64,000 nucleotides of DNA from Mesorhizobium sp. 113-3-3. GTDB lineage: Bacteria; Pseudomonadota; Alphaproteobacteria; Rhizobiales; Rhizobiaceae. Location of the stretch: contig NZ_AP023243.1 of NCBI RefSeq assembly GCF_016756495.1, positions 3,600,501 to 3,664,500 on the forward strand, read 5' to 3'. Positions 46,680 to 55,326 of the stretch are shown piece by piece (position 1 is the stretch's first letter; each line of letters starts with the position of its first letter). The position numbers were made by a program, and so were the translations under genes. A model generated the notes under the pieces. The model did no database searches and was not told the DNA's origin. It worked only from the letters and a program-made list of their open reading frames with translations.

Positions 46680-47855
46680 ATGGTGGCAACCGGCTCGAGC
46701 GAAGGCGAAGCGGGAACGCAGTGGGCAGCGCTCGCCGGCGTCACCGCGGCACTTGCCATGTTCGGCGCCGCGCAAGGGCTGAGCTCGCCGCTGTTCACGC
46801 TGCTGATGCAGAAGCAGGGCATGTCGCCCGGGCTGATCGGCCTGTCGGCGGCGATGATGCCGCTCGGGCTGATCCTGTCGGCCTCGTTCGTGCCGGCGGC
46901 GGTGCGGCTGGTCGGCGCGCGCAACCTGGCGGTCGGATGCTCGCTGATCGGTGCGCTGTGCTTTCTGGCGATCGGCTATCTGCAGAACTGGGTGGCCTGG
47001 TACGTCATCCGCTTCGTCATCGGCGTCGTCATCAACCCGCTCTATATCCTCGGCGAGGTCTGGGCGCTGTCGTTGGCGCCGCCTTCGCGGCGGGGCCGGG
47101 TGATGGGCGTGTTTAACACGCTGATGGGTGCCGGCTATGCGGCCGGACCCTTCACCTTAACCTTCGTCGGCACGTCGGGCTGGGCGCCCTTCAGCGTCGG
47201 CATCGGCGGCTTCGTGCTTTGCGCGGTCATTCTGCGCCTTGTCTCCTCGAAGCTTGCGGGGTTCGAGGATGACGGCCAGCCCGCCGGCAGTTTTGTCGGC
47301 TTTGCCCGGCTGGCGCCGGCGCTGTTGCTGGCCGTGCTGGTCTCGGCCGCCGTCCAGCAAAGCACCTATGCGCTGGTCCCGGTCTTCGGCGCCGGCTATG
47401 GCCTGCCGGAAGCCGTGCTCGCCGCACTGGTGATGGCGCTGTCGCTGGGCAACATCCTGCTGCAGATTCCGCTTGGCCTGCTGGCGGAGCGCTTCGGCGG
47501 CCGCCCGATGATCGTGGCCTGCGCGGTCGCGACAATGGTTTGCGCGGCGCTGCTGCCGCTGCTGATCACCACGCCGCTGATATGGGGCGTGCTGCTGGTG
47601 ATGGGCGCGGTCGGCTACGGCGTCTATACGATGGCGCTGGTCGAACTCGGCAGCCGCTTCAAAGGCACGCTGCTCGTCACCGGCAACGCGGCCTTCGCCT
47701 TGCTGTGGGGCGTTGGCGGCATTGTCGGCCCGCCAGGCGCCGGCCTATTGATGCAAGGCATCGGCCCGCTGGGCCTGCCCGTGGTGATCGCCGGTCTCGA
47801 CGCGGTGTTAATCGTCTTCGCTCTGTACCGCTCTTCGCAACGCCGGGCTTCCTGA
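46680..47855 (+). CDS. MFS transporter (tandem copy 1)
   Basis: 391 residues from ATG 46680; GTG 46629 is an alternative. About 12 membrane helices, with AQGLSSPL in helix 1 and RFVIGVVINPLYILGEVW in helix 5, then SRRGRVMGVFNTLMGAGY in the middle. An exporter or importer of an unknown small solute. It is divergent from the second mttB and shares clear motifs with the next gene, so the two arose by duplication. Confidence 0.87.
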   Translation: MVATGSSEGEAGTQWAALAGVTAALAMFGAAQGLSSPLFTLLMQKQGMSPGLIGLSAAMMPLGLILSASFVPAAVRLVGARNLAVGCSLIGALCFLAIGYLQNWVAWYVIRFVIGVVINPLYILGEVWALSLAPPSRRGRVMGVFNTLMGAGYAAGPFTLTFVGTSGWAPFSVGIGGFVLCAVILRLVSSKLAGFEDDGQPAGSFVGFARLAPALLLAVLVSAAVQQSTYALVPVFGAGYGLPEAVLAALVMALSLGNILLQIPLGLLAERFGGRPMIVACAVATMVCAALLPLLITTPLIWGVLLVMGAVGYGVYTMALVELGSRFKGTLLVTGNAAFALLWGVGGIVGPPGAGLLMQGIGPLGLPVVIAGLDAVLIVFALYRSSQRRAS

Positions 47856-47947
47856 CATGGATATGGCTGGAGCAAGCGCTTTTCGCCGGCGGGGCTTACC
47901 GCTGTTTGGCCGAACCGCTAATCCTGCCGGGCACCAACGGTAGGACC

Positions 47948-49108
47948 ATGGCCGCGACGGATTCGGAAACTGGCGAAGCAATGCAATGGGCGGCGATCAC
48001 CGGCGTGATCGCGACGGTCTCGGTGTTCGCCATCGCACAGGGGCTGTCCTATCCGCTGTTGAGCTTCATCCTGCAACGCCAGGGCGTCTCCCCGGCGATG
48101 ATAGGCCTGTCGGCGGCTATGACGCCGATCGGCTTTATCGTCTCGTCGCCGCTGATCCCGGGGCTGGCGCGGCGGTTCGGGGCAGGGCGCACCGCGCTCA
48201 CCTGCGCCGCGCTCTCGGCCATCGTGCTGGCGCTGATCGGCTGGACGCAGAATGTCTATCTCTGGTTTCCACTGCGCTTCCTGATCGGCGTGGTGACCAA
48301 CCCGCTCTATGTGTTGAGCGAAATCTGGGTGATCGCACTGGCGCCACCGGCCCGGCGCGGCCGCATCATGGGCGTCTACTCGACGATCATCTCGGCCGGA
48401 TTCGCGGCCGGCCCGCTCTGCCTGCTTGCCGTCGGCACGCAGGGGTGGGCGCCCTTCCTCGTCGGCATCTGCGCCTTCGTGCTGTGCGGCATCTGCCTGG
48501 CCTCGGTGCTGCCGCGCCTGCCGAAGGTGGACGAGGCCGGGCATCGGGTTTCCGTTCTGGGCTTCGTGCCGATGGCGTGGCTGCTTCTGTTCGCGGTCAT
48601 CGTGGCCGCTGGTTTCGAGCAGGGAGCGCTGGCGCTTCTGCCGGTCTACGGCACCCATTATGGCATTGCGGAAGTCCGCATGTCGGCGCTGCTGTCGATG
48701 ATGATCGCCGGCAACATCGCCATGCAGGTGCCGCTCGGCCTGCTGGCGGAGAGGCTGACCGCACGCCTGGTGCGGCTTGCCTGTGTTTGCCTGACGGTGC
48801 TGGGGTGTGTCCTGCTGCCGCTGCTCATCGAAACGCCGCTGATCTGGCCGATGATCTTTGTCTGGGGCGCCGTGTCCTACGGCATCTACACGATGTCGAT
48901 CATCGAGCTTGGCGAGCGCTTCACCGGCTCGGTACTGGTCGCCGGCAACGCCGCCTTCTCGCTGATGTGGGGCGTCGGCGGCATAGCCGTGCCGCCACTG
49001 GCCGGCGGCGCCATGGATATGCTGGGCGCGAGAGGCCTGCCGATCACGCTTGGCCTCATGTGCCTGGCGCTGGCGGTCGCGAGCGTCGCCGGTCGCGGGA
49101 AGGCCTGA
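47948..49108 (+). CDS. MFS transporter (tandem copy 2)
   Basis: 386 residues from ATG 47948. Twelve helices, with AQGLSYPL, RFLIGVVTNPLYVLSEIW and ARRGRIMGVYSTIISAGF, matching copy 1 almost segment for segment. The 93-bp gap from copy 1 holds no other gene. Substrate unknown. The longer upstream frame reads through copy 1 and was rejected. Confidence 0.87.
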   Translation: MAATDSETGEAMQWAAITGVIATVSVFAIAQGLSYPLLSFILQRQGVSPAMIGLSAAMTPIGFIVSSPLIPGLARRFGAGRTALTCAALSAIVLALIGWTQNVYLWFPLRFLIGVVTNPLYVLSEIWVIALAPPARRGRIMGVYSTIISAGFAAGPLCLLAVGTQGWAPFLVGICAFVLCGICLASVLPRLPKVDEAGHRVSVLGFVPMAWLLLFAVIVAAGFEQGALALLPVYGTHYGIAEVRMSALLSMMIAGNIAMQVPLGLLAERLTARLVRLACVCLTVLGCVLLPLLIETPLIWPMIFVWGAVSYGIYTMSIIELGERFTGSVLVAGNAAFSLMWGVGGIAVPPLAGGAMDMLGARGLPITLGLMCLALAVASVAGRGKA

Positions 49109-49192
49109 ATCCTCTGCAGAGATGCCGCGGCTATTGAATATCGGACGCGGCATGTCGATGTTGCATGCCGAAGCATGCCTATTGGAGATTCC

Positions 49193-51256
49193 ATGACCAA
49201 GCCCATCGCCAAGCCAGAAGCCGGCACCGCGGATCCCTTCCTCTGGCTGGAGGACAGGACCAGCAAACAGTCTCTCGACTGGGTGCATGGCCAGAACGAA
49301 ATCACGACAGGCCAATTGCAGGGCGATCCGTCCTATGAGGCGTCGTTCCAGACGGCGCTCGACCTGATGACGGCCGAGGACAACATCGCCGTCGGCGCGG
49401 CAATCGCCGGCTATGTCTATAATTTCTGGCAGGACAAGACCAATGCGCTCGGCCTGTGGCGCCGCACGACGGTCGCTTCCTACAAGACCCAGAAGCCGGT
49501 CTGGGAAACGATCATCGACTTCGACCAGCTTGCGGCGAAGGAGGGGATAAAATGGGTGTTCAGCGGCGCCAGCCGGCTCTATCCGGATTTCAGCCGCTGC
49601 CTGCTGTCGATGTCGCCGGATGGCGGCGACGCCAGCGAGATGCGCGAATTCGACATCGAAACCAGATCGTTCATCGAGGGCGGATTCCGCGCGCCGGCGT
49701 CGAAATCGGGTTTCGGCTGGCTGGACAAGGATACGGTCATCGTCTCGGCGGCCTTCGAGGACGCTGACAAGACCGAGTCCGGCTATCCGCGCGTGATCAA
49801 ACTCTGGAAACGCGGCACGGCGCTGGAAGAAGCGACGCCGATCTTCGAGGCGCAAAAAGACGATCTCGCCGCCGGCGCCGGCGTCGAGTTCGACGGCGAG
49901 AAGCGCCACGTGTTTCTGGCGCGGGCGATCGATTTCTTCGCATCGCACAGTTTCCTGCACCTCCCGTCCAGAGAGAACAGGCGCATTCCGCTGCCCGACG
50001 ACGCCACCGACACATCGCTTTTCAAGGACCAGCTGGTGTTCGGGGTGCGCACGCCATGGACGGCGCCGGACGGCACGGTGTGCCAGCCGGACGGGCTCTA
50101 TTCGCTCGATTTCGCGCACTGGATCGAAACCGGCAGTTTCGGCGCCATCGAAACCTTGCTGGCGCCGGCCTATCGCGTCTCGATCGCCGGCATTGCCCGT
50201 ACGCAGGACCGGCTGCTCATCAGCCTGATGGACAATGTGCGCGGCAAGGTCCTCGTCTGCGAGCGCAGGGATGGCGCCTGGTCGCTGAAACCCGTCGCGC
50301 TGCCTGAGAACGGCACTGTCGGCATCAGCCATGCCGAGCATTTCGGCTCGAGCGTTTCCTTCTCCTTCACCGATTTCCTGACGCCGAGCTCGATCATCTG
50401 GTCGGATGATGATGGCGAGACGCTGGAGACGGTGAAGTCGCAGCCGGCGCGCTTCGATGCCGCGCCGCTGATCTCGGAGCAGTTCGAAGCGCGCTCGAAG
50501 GACGGCACGATGATCCCGTATTTCGTCGTCAGACGGCGCGACCAGAAGGGGCCGGTGCCGACGCTGCTCTACGGCTATGGCGGGTTCGAAGTGCCGCTCT
50601 TGCCCGGCTATGCCGGCGTGCGCGGCAGGCTGTGGCTGGAGAAGGGCAATGCCTATGTGCAGGCCTGCATCCGTGGCGGCGGCGAGTTCGGGCCAGCCTG
50701 GCACCAGGCGGCGCTGAAAGGCAATCGCCAGAACGGTTTTGACGATTTCGCCGCGGTGGCCGAGGACGTCGTCAGGCGCGGCATCGCGACGGCCAGCTCG
50801 CTCGGCATCCAGGGCGGCTCGAATGGCGGCCTGCTGACTGGCGTTTCGCTGACACAGCGCCCGGAGCTGTTCGGCGCCGTCATCATCGAGGTGCCGCTGC
50901 TCGACATGCTGCGCTACACCGAATTGCCGCCCGGCGCCTCGTGGATGGCCGAATATGGCGATCCGTCGCAGCCGGAAGACGCGAAATGGCTGTCCGCCTA
51001 TTCGCCCTACCAGCACGTCAAGGCGGATAGCGCCTATCCGCCGGTGCTGCTGACGACCTCGACCGCCGATGATCGCGTCCATCCCGGCCATGCGCGCAAG
51101 ATGGCCGCGCGCCTGCAGGAGGCCGGCCATGCCAGGACATTGTTCTTCGAGGAAACCGAAGGCGGCCATGGCGGACGCGGCGACCGCCGGCCGCAGGCGG
51201 CGCAGACGGCGATGAAATATGTCTTCCTGCAGCGGGCGCTAGGCGCCAAGGCCTAG
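49193..51256 (+). CDS. Prolyl oligopeptidase-family (S9) peptidase
   Basis: 687 residues from ATG 49193 (MTKPIAK) with GGAG six bases upstream. DPFLWLED starts the N-terminal propeller region; the C-terminal hydrolase domain has GGSNGG with Ser543, Asp in STADDRVHP and His in EGGHGG. Family enzymes cut short peptides after Pro. No signal peptide is visible, so it probably acts in the cytoplasm. Ends 245 bp before the aminotransferase gene; I see no gene in that gap. Confidence 0.9.
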   Translation: MTKPIAKPEAGTADPFLWLEDRTSKQSLDWVHGQNEITTGQLQGDPSYEASFQTALDLMTAEDNIAVGAAIAGYVYNFWQDKTNALGLWRRTTVASYKTQKPVWETIIDFDQLAAKEGIKWVFSGASRLYPDFSRCLLSMSPDGGDASEMREFDIETRSFIEGGFRAPASKSGFGWLDKDTVIVSAAFEDADKTESGYPRVIKLWKRGTALEEATPIFEAQKDDLAAGAGVEFDGEKRHVFLARAIDFFASHSFLHLPSRENRRIPLPDDATDTSLFKDQLVFGVRTPWTAPDGTVCQPDGLYSLDFAHWIETGSFGAIETLLAPAYRVSIAGIARTQDRLLISLMDNVRGKVLVCERRDGAWSLKPVALPENGTVGISHAEHFGSSVSFSFTDFLTPSSIIWSDDDGETLETVKSQPARFDAAPLISEQFEARSKDGTMIPYFVVRRRDQKGPVPTLLYGYGGFEVPLLPGYAGVRGRLWLEKGNAYVQACIRGGGEFGPAWHQAALKGNRQNGFDDFAAVAEDVVRRGIATASSLGIQGGSNGGLLTGVSLTQRPELFGAVIIEVPLLDMLRYTELPPGASWMAEYGDPSQPEDAKWLSAYSPYQHVKADSAYPPVLLTTSTADDRVHPGHARKMAARLQEAGHARTLFFEETEGGHGGRGDRRPQAAQTAMKYVFLQRALGAKA

Positions 51257-51500
51257 AAGGATTCTGTCATGGGCCAGGCAAAGGGTGGTTCACCTTGGCC
51301 AGCCTTTGCTCTAAGGTGCCCTGCATGGCTCCTGCTATGACCTTTGTCTGCACGTTCGGGGTCGCGGTGACACCGTCGCCGCGCACGCTGCGCGCGGAGC
51401 TTTTGCGACTGTGCGCCCGCATCGGTTATTCACCGCCTGCCAGCCTCTGATGCATTCGCCCCGGCTCCTGCCGGCTTGAATCCAGAGGAAAGAATCAGAC

Positions 51501-52880
51501 ATGACCTATCAGAATTATTCGCTGAAGCAGCTTCAGCAGATCGACGCCGCGCATCATCTCCATCCCTTCACCGACCACAAGGAATTGCGCGAGGCGGGTT
51601 CGCGCATCATCACCCACGCCAAGGGCCCGTTCATCTACGATTCCGAAGGGGCGGAGCTGCTCGACGGCATGGCCGGCCTGTGGTGCGTCAACATCGGCTA
51701 TGGCCGCGACGAACTGGCCGAGGCCGCCTACGCCCAGATGAAGGAACTGCCTTACTACAATTCCTTCTTCAAATGCTCGACGCCGACGCCGGTGCTGTTG
51801 TCCAAGAAGCTGGCCGAGATCGCGCCGAAGAACGTCAACCAGGTTTTCTACGGCTCCTCCGGCTCGGAGGCCAACGACACGGCATTGCGTCTTGTTCGCC
51901 ACTACTGGGTGATCGAGGGCAAGCCGGAGAAGAACCGCATCATCTCGCGCAAGATGGCCTATCACGGCTCGACCATCGCCGGCACGTCGCTCGGCGGCAT
52001 GGACGCCATGCACAAGCAGCTCAATGGCGCGGTGCCCAACATCGTCCATGTGATGATGCCCTATGCCTATGAGCTGGCGCTGCCCGGCGAGAGCGACCAT
52101 GATTTCGGCCTGCGCGCGGCCAAGTCGGTCGAGGATGCCATCCTCGAGGCCGGCGCCGACAAGGTCGCGGCCTTCATCGGCGAGCCTGTGATGGGCGCGG
52201 GCGGCGTCAAGATCCCGCCGGCGAGCTACTGGCCCGAAGTGCAGCGCATTTGCCGCAAATACGATGTACTTTTGATGCTGGACGAGGTCATCACCGGCTA
52301 TGGCCGCACCGGCGAATGGTTCGCCGCGCAGACCTTCGGCATCGAGCCCGATACCATCACCACGGCCAAGGCGCTGACCTCGGGCTACCAGCCGCTGTCG
52401 GCACTGCTGGTCGGCGACCGCATCACCTCGACGCTGGTCGAGAAGGGTGGCGAGTTCAACCACGGCTACACCTATTCCGGGCATCCGGTGGCTTGTGCCG
52501 TCGCCTTGAAGAACCTGGAGATCATCGAGCAGGAAGGCCTGGTCGACCGCGTCAGGAACGACACCGGGCCTTATTTCGCCAAGGCCTTGCAGGAGCGCAT
52601 CGCCGGGCATGAGCTGGTCGGCGAGGTGCGTTCGATCGGGTTGATGGGCGCGATCGAGATCGTCAAGGACAAGGCGACCAAGGAACGCTTCCTGCCATCG
52701 GGAAGTGCGGCGGTGACGGTGCGCGACCATGCCATCGCCAACGGCATGATGCTGCGCGCCACCGGCGACACGATGATCCTGTCGCCGCCGCTGATCTGGA
52801 CCCGCGATACGATCGACATGGCCTGCGAGCGTATCGGCAAGGCGCTGGATCTGGCGCAGGCCGATCTGCGCAAGCGATAA
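51501..52880 (+). CDS. Class III omega-aminotransferase (SpuC-like, pyruvate-dependent candidate)
   Basis: 459 residues, the usual length. GSSGSEANDTALRL binds PLP phosphate, LMLDEVITGYGRTGEW carries the Asp, and the Schiff-base Lys is 290 in TTAKALTSGYQP. HLHPFTDHKEL at the start is typical of polyamine or beta-alanine:pyruvate aminotransferases. AGGAAAGAATC precedes the ATG. Likely substrates are putrescine, cadaverine, beta-alanine or GABA. Confidence 0.88.
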   Translation: MTYQNYSLKQLQQIDAAHHLHPFTDHKELREAGSRIITHAKGPFIYDSEGAELLDGMAGLWCVNIGYGRDELAEAAYAQMKELPYYNSFFKCSTPTPVLLSKKLAEIAPKNVNQVFYGSSGSEANDTALRLVRHYWVIEGKPEKNRIISRKMAYHGSTIAGTSLGGMDAMHKQLNGAVPNIVHVMMPYAYELALPGESDHDFGLRAAKSVEDAILEAGADKVAAFIGEPVMGAGGVKIPPASYWPEVQRICRKYDVLLMLDEVITGYGRTGEWFAAQTFGIEPDTITTAKALTSGYQPLSALLVGDRITSTLVEKGGEFNHGYTYSGHPVACAVALKNLEIIEQEGLVDRVRNDTGPYFAKALQERIAGHELVGEVRSIGLMGAIEIVKDKATKERFLPSGSAAVTVRDHAIANGMMLRATGDTMILSPPLIWTRDTIDMACERIGKALDLAQADLRKR

Positions 52881-52890
52881 GGCGAACCTC

Positions 52891-52922
52891 GGCCGGGTGT
52901 GGCCTGGAGGGAACGCCCGGCC
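52891..52922 (+). other. Hairpin after the aminotransferase gene
   Basis: GGCCGGGTGT (52891-52900) pairs with ACGCCCGGCC (52913-52922) apart from one G-T pair. No T-run, so only a weak terminator candidate. Confidence 0.35.
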
Positions 52923-53017
52923 TCGACAAACATACTGCCGCGATGGGAACAAACTTCATCCTCCGCGCGTAGTGTGTGGGGCAGCCGCCATCCGGCTGCG
53001 ACAAGGGGTTCATTTCC

Positions 53018-53383
53018 ATGAGAAAACCCGGCAAGAGCCGACGCGCGCATGAAGCGGCCGGCATCGGCGCTGACCTGATGCTCGCGCCGATGGTGGCGAT
53101 GATGCGTCTGCCTTTGATGGCGATGGATGCCGGCAGCAGCCAGCCCTGGGGGACCGAAACCGTGCGTGCGGTGAACGAGAAGACCGCGGCAATCGCCGAG
53201 GGCGCGTTCGCGGCGCAAATGTCGTTCCTGCAGTCGGCTTCGCGGTTCTGGCCAGAACTCCTTTCCGGCCGCACACCGTCACTGTTCAATGGTGTCGCGG
53301 CAGAACGGTCGATCAGCGCCGCGCTAAAGCCGGCCAGCCGCGCGGTGAAGGCGAATTTTCGCCGGCTTTCGTCAAAGGCTTGA
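53018..53383 (+). CDS. Small phasin-like hypothetical protein (121 aa)
   Basis: From ATG 53018 (MRKPGKSRR) with AAGGGG upstream; the longer start adds 14 residues. A Met/Ala-rich segment (LMLAPMVAMMRLPLMAMD) is followed by a helical AVNEKTAAIAEGAFAAQMSF region and a basic C-terminus. The amphipathic helices resemble phasins or small PHA-granule proteins, but no diagnostic motif is seen. Function unknown. Confidence 0.6.
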   Translation: MRKPGKSRRAHEAAGIGADLMLAPMVAMMRLPLMAMDAGSSQPWGTETVRAVNEKTAAIAEGAFAAQMSFLQSASRFWPELLSGRTPSLFNGVAAERSISAALKPASRAVKANFRRLSSKA

Positions 53384-53464
53384 AATAGGCCCCGCGGAAC
53401 TTTGATTTTGCTCAGCGGCGAGATCATGGGCTAGAACCAATCGGTATACGCACCGATGGGGGAC

Positions 53465-54112
53465 ATGATGGCCGGACAACCGCTCAACCAGCCGGCAGAA
53501 ATTCCGGCCGAGCTCGATCGCTGGAACTGGGGCGCGTTTTTCCTCAACTGGATCTGGGGCATCGGCAACAGCACGTTCATCGCGCTGTTGGCGCTGATCC
53601 CGGTCGTCAACCTCGTCATGATCTTCGTGCTCGGCGCACGCGGCAGCCGCTGGGCCTGGCAGAACCGGGCCTGGCGTGACGCGGAGCAGTTCCGCAAGAC
53701 GCAGCGCAACTGGGCAATCGCCGGCCTTGCCGTCTGGGTGCTCAGCATCGGGGGCTGTGCGACAGCAGTCGGCAGCATCCCCTTCATGTTCAAAGGCAGT
53801 GATGCCTACCACATGACCATGGACGCCGTGCGTTCCGATACCCGCGTGAAGGCTGCCATTGGAGACGACGTGACCGACAAGTTCTGGGTCGGCGGCCATC
53901 TCAACGTCAGCGCCAATGGCACCGGCGACGCCCAGTTCAGCATTCCCGTCCACGGCGCCAAGGGCAAAGCCACCGTGTTTTCCCATCTGGTCCGCAATGC
54001 CGGCATTTGGAGCATCCGCCTGCTCGTGGTCAGGGTGGATGGGGTGGACGCGCCGATCGTGCTGACCAACGAAGATCACGTGCCAATCCCGAACGCGGCG
54101 ATCGGAATATAG
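53465..54112 (+). CDS. Coa1/TIM21-domain membrane protein
   Basis: About 215 residues from ATG 53465 (alternatives 53456 and 53468). Two membrane segments, about 35-60 and 84-108, with Trp-rich WNWGAFFLNWIWGIGN before the first. The C-terminal domain (about 120-215) has the Coa1-like pattern GKATVFSHLVRNAGIWSIRLL. In mitochondria Coa1 aids cytochrome oxidase assembly; bacterial members are uncharacterised. Probably inner membrane. Confidence 0.7.
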   Translation: MMAGQPLNQPAEIPAELDRWNWGAFFLNWIWGIGNSTFIALLALIPVVNLVMIFVLGARGSRWAWQNRAWRDAEQFRKTQRNWAIAGLAVWVLSIGGCATAVGSIPFMFKGSDAYHMTMDAVRSDTRVKAAIGDDVTDKFWVGGHLNVSANGTGDAQFSIPVHGAKGKATVFSHLVRNAGIWSIRLLVVRVDGVDAPIVLTNEDHVPIPNAAIGI

Positions 54113-54144
54113 ACATGGGCCTGGAGCGGGCACGGCAGAAATGC

Positions 54145-54176
54145 AAAAACCGCGCTCCATCGGGAACGCGGCTTTG
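54145..54176 (+). terminator. Weak terminator after the Coa1-like gene
   Basis: Short stem (CCGCG with CGCGG) with a 12-nt loop and short A/T flanks. Confidence 0.4.
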
Positions 54177-54213
54177 CCAGATACGCATGGCGTTTCGCTA
54201 CTCAAACAATTTG

Positions 54214-54247
54214 CGAAACTTATGGGCACTTGTCGAAACTTAAGGGC
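54214..54247. repeat. Tandem 14-bp direct repeat (CGAAACTTAtGGGC / CGAAACTTAaGGGC)
   Basis: Copies at 54214-54227 and 54234-54247 differ in one base and are 20 bp apart. It lies in the 302-bp convergent gap between the Coa1-like and mmsB genes, which otherwise holds a weak hairpin and no gene. Confidence 0.5.
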
Positions 54248-54414
54248 TCCGGTACGCGAGACCTGATCCGGAGCGCCGGGCGGATGCGATATGTCCGCCT
54301 CGCTGTCCGTTTTATAGGGACATCGTTACCGCAGAGTTATCGAGAGCTTAAGCAAATCTAAATTTACGGTTCTTCTGCCGGGCAGATCCGGAAAAAACCT
54401 ATGAAATCCGTGGA

Positions 54415-55299
54415 TTACGCTGGGTTACCCCTGAGAAAATTAATTATGCCGGAGAAATCGGCGCCGCCATGCCCCTGGGCGTTGAACAGGGCATAGAGCT
54501 GCGCCGCCTCGGCGCCAAGTGGGGTCACGGCGCCCGCGCCCTGGGCTGCTTCCTGGGACAATTTCAGGTCTTTCAGCATAAGGGCGGCGGCAAAGCCCGG
54601 TCTGTAATCCCTGTTGGCGGGCGAGGTCGGCACCGGGCCGGGCACCGGGCAATAGGTGGTCAAGGACCAGCATTGGCCCGAAGAAGTCGAGGCGACGTCG
54701 AACAACGCCTGATGCGACAGGCCGAGTTTTTCCGCCAGCACGAAGGCCTCGGCAACGCCGATCATCGAAATGCCGAGGATCATGTTGTTGCAGATCTTTG
54801 CCGCCTGGCCGGCGCCGTCGCCGCCGCAATGCACGATGCGCCCGGCCATCGGCTTCAGGACCGGCTCGGCGGCGGCGAAGGCGTCGTTGGCGCCGCCGGC
54901 CATGAAGGTCAGGGTGCCGGCCGCGGCACCGCTGGTGCCGCCCGAGACCGGTGCATCGATGGAGAGCAGGCCGTGTTTGGCGGCAATCGCATGCGCCTTG
55001 CGCGCCGACTCGACGTCGATCGTCGAGGAATCGATGAACAGCGCGCCTTTTTTGGCCTTGGGCGCGATGTCCTCATAGACTGACAGCACGTGCTTGCCGG
55101 CGGGCAGCATGGTGATCACCACGTCCGCGTCCTTCACTGCGGCAGGTGCATTGGCCATGACGACGATGCCGTGGTCGCGTGCAACGGTGAGATTCTCCGG
55201 CACGAGGTCGAAACCATGCACCGTATGGCCCGCCTTGACCAGATTGGCAGCCATCGGATTGCCCATATTGCCAAGGCCGATGAAGGCGATCGTCGTCAT
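54415..55299 (-). CDS. mmsB: 3-hydroxyisobutyrate dehydrogenase
   Basis: 294 residues. FIGLGNMGNPMAANLVKAGH binds NAD at the start; DAPVSGGTSGAAAGTLTFMAGG and the Lys motif GAGQAAKICNNM complete the beta-hydroxyacid dehydrogenase pattern. It oxidises 3-hydroxyisobutyrate to methylmalonate semialdehyde in valine catabolism. It follows the acyl-CoA dehydrogenase gene by 27 bp on the same strand. Confidence 0.9.
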   Translation of the reverse strand: MTTIAFIGLGNMGNPMAANLVKAGHTVHGFDLVPENLTVARDHGIVVMANAPAAVKDADVVITMLPAGKHVLSVYEDIAPKAKKGALFIDSSTIDVESARKAHAIAAKHGLLSIDAPVSGGTSGAAAGTLTFMAGGANDAFAAAEPVLKPMAGRIVHCGGDGAGQAAKICNNMILGISMIGVAEAFVLAEKLGLSHQALFDVASTSSGQCWSLTTYCPVPGPVPTSPANRDYRPGFAAALMLKDLKLSQEAAQGAGAVTPLGAEAAQLYALFNAQGHGGADFSGIINFLRGNPA

Positions 55300-55326
55300 T
55301 GTCTCTCTCCCAAATTCTTGCTGGCT

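Noticed and set aside
47918..51169. Open frame of 1083 codons on the minus strand
   Set aside because: It lies opposite the second MFS gene and the S9 peptidase. Its sequence is Arg/His/Gln/Gly-rich with no fold motifs, the usual antisense shadow of high-GC coding DNA.
51325..51450. Short open frame (about 41 codons) before the aminotransferase gene
   Set aside because: No ribosome-binding site, no terminator of its own and no recognisable composition; most likely non-coding leader DNA.
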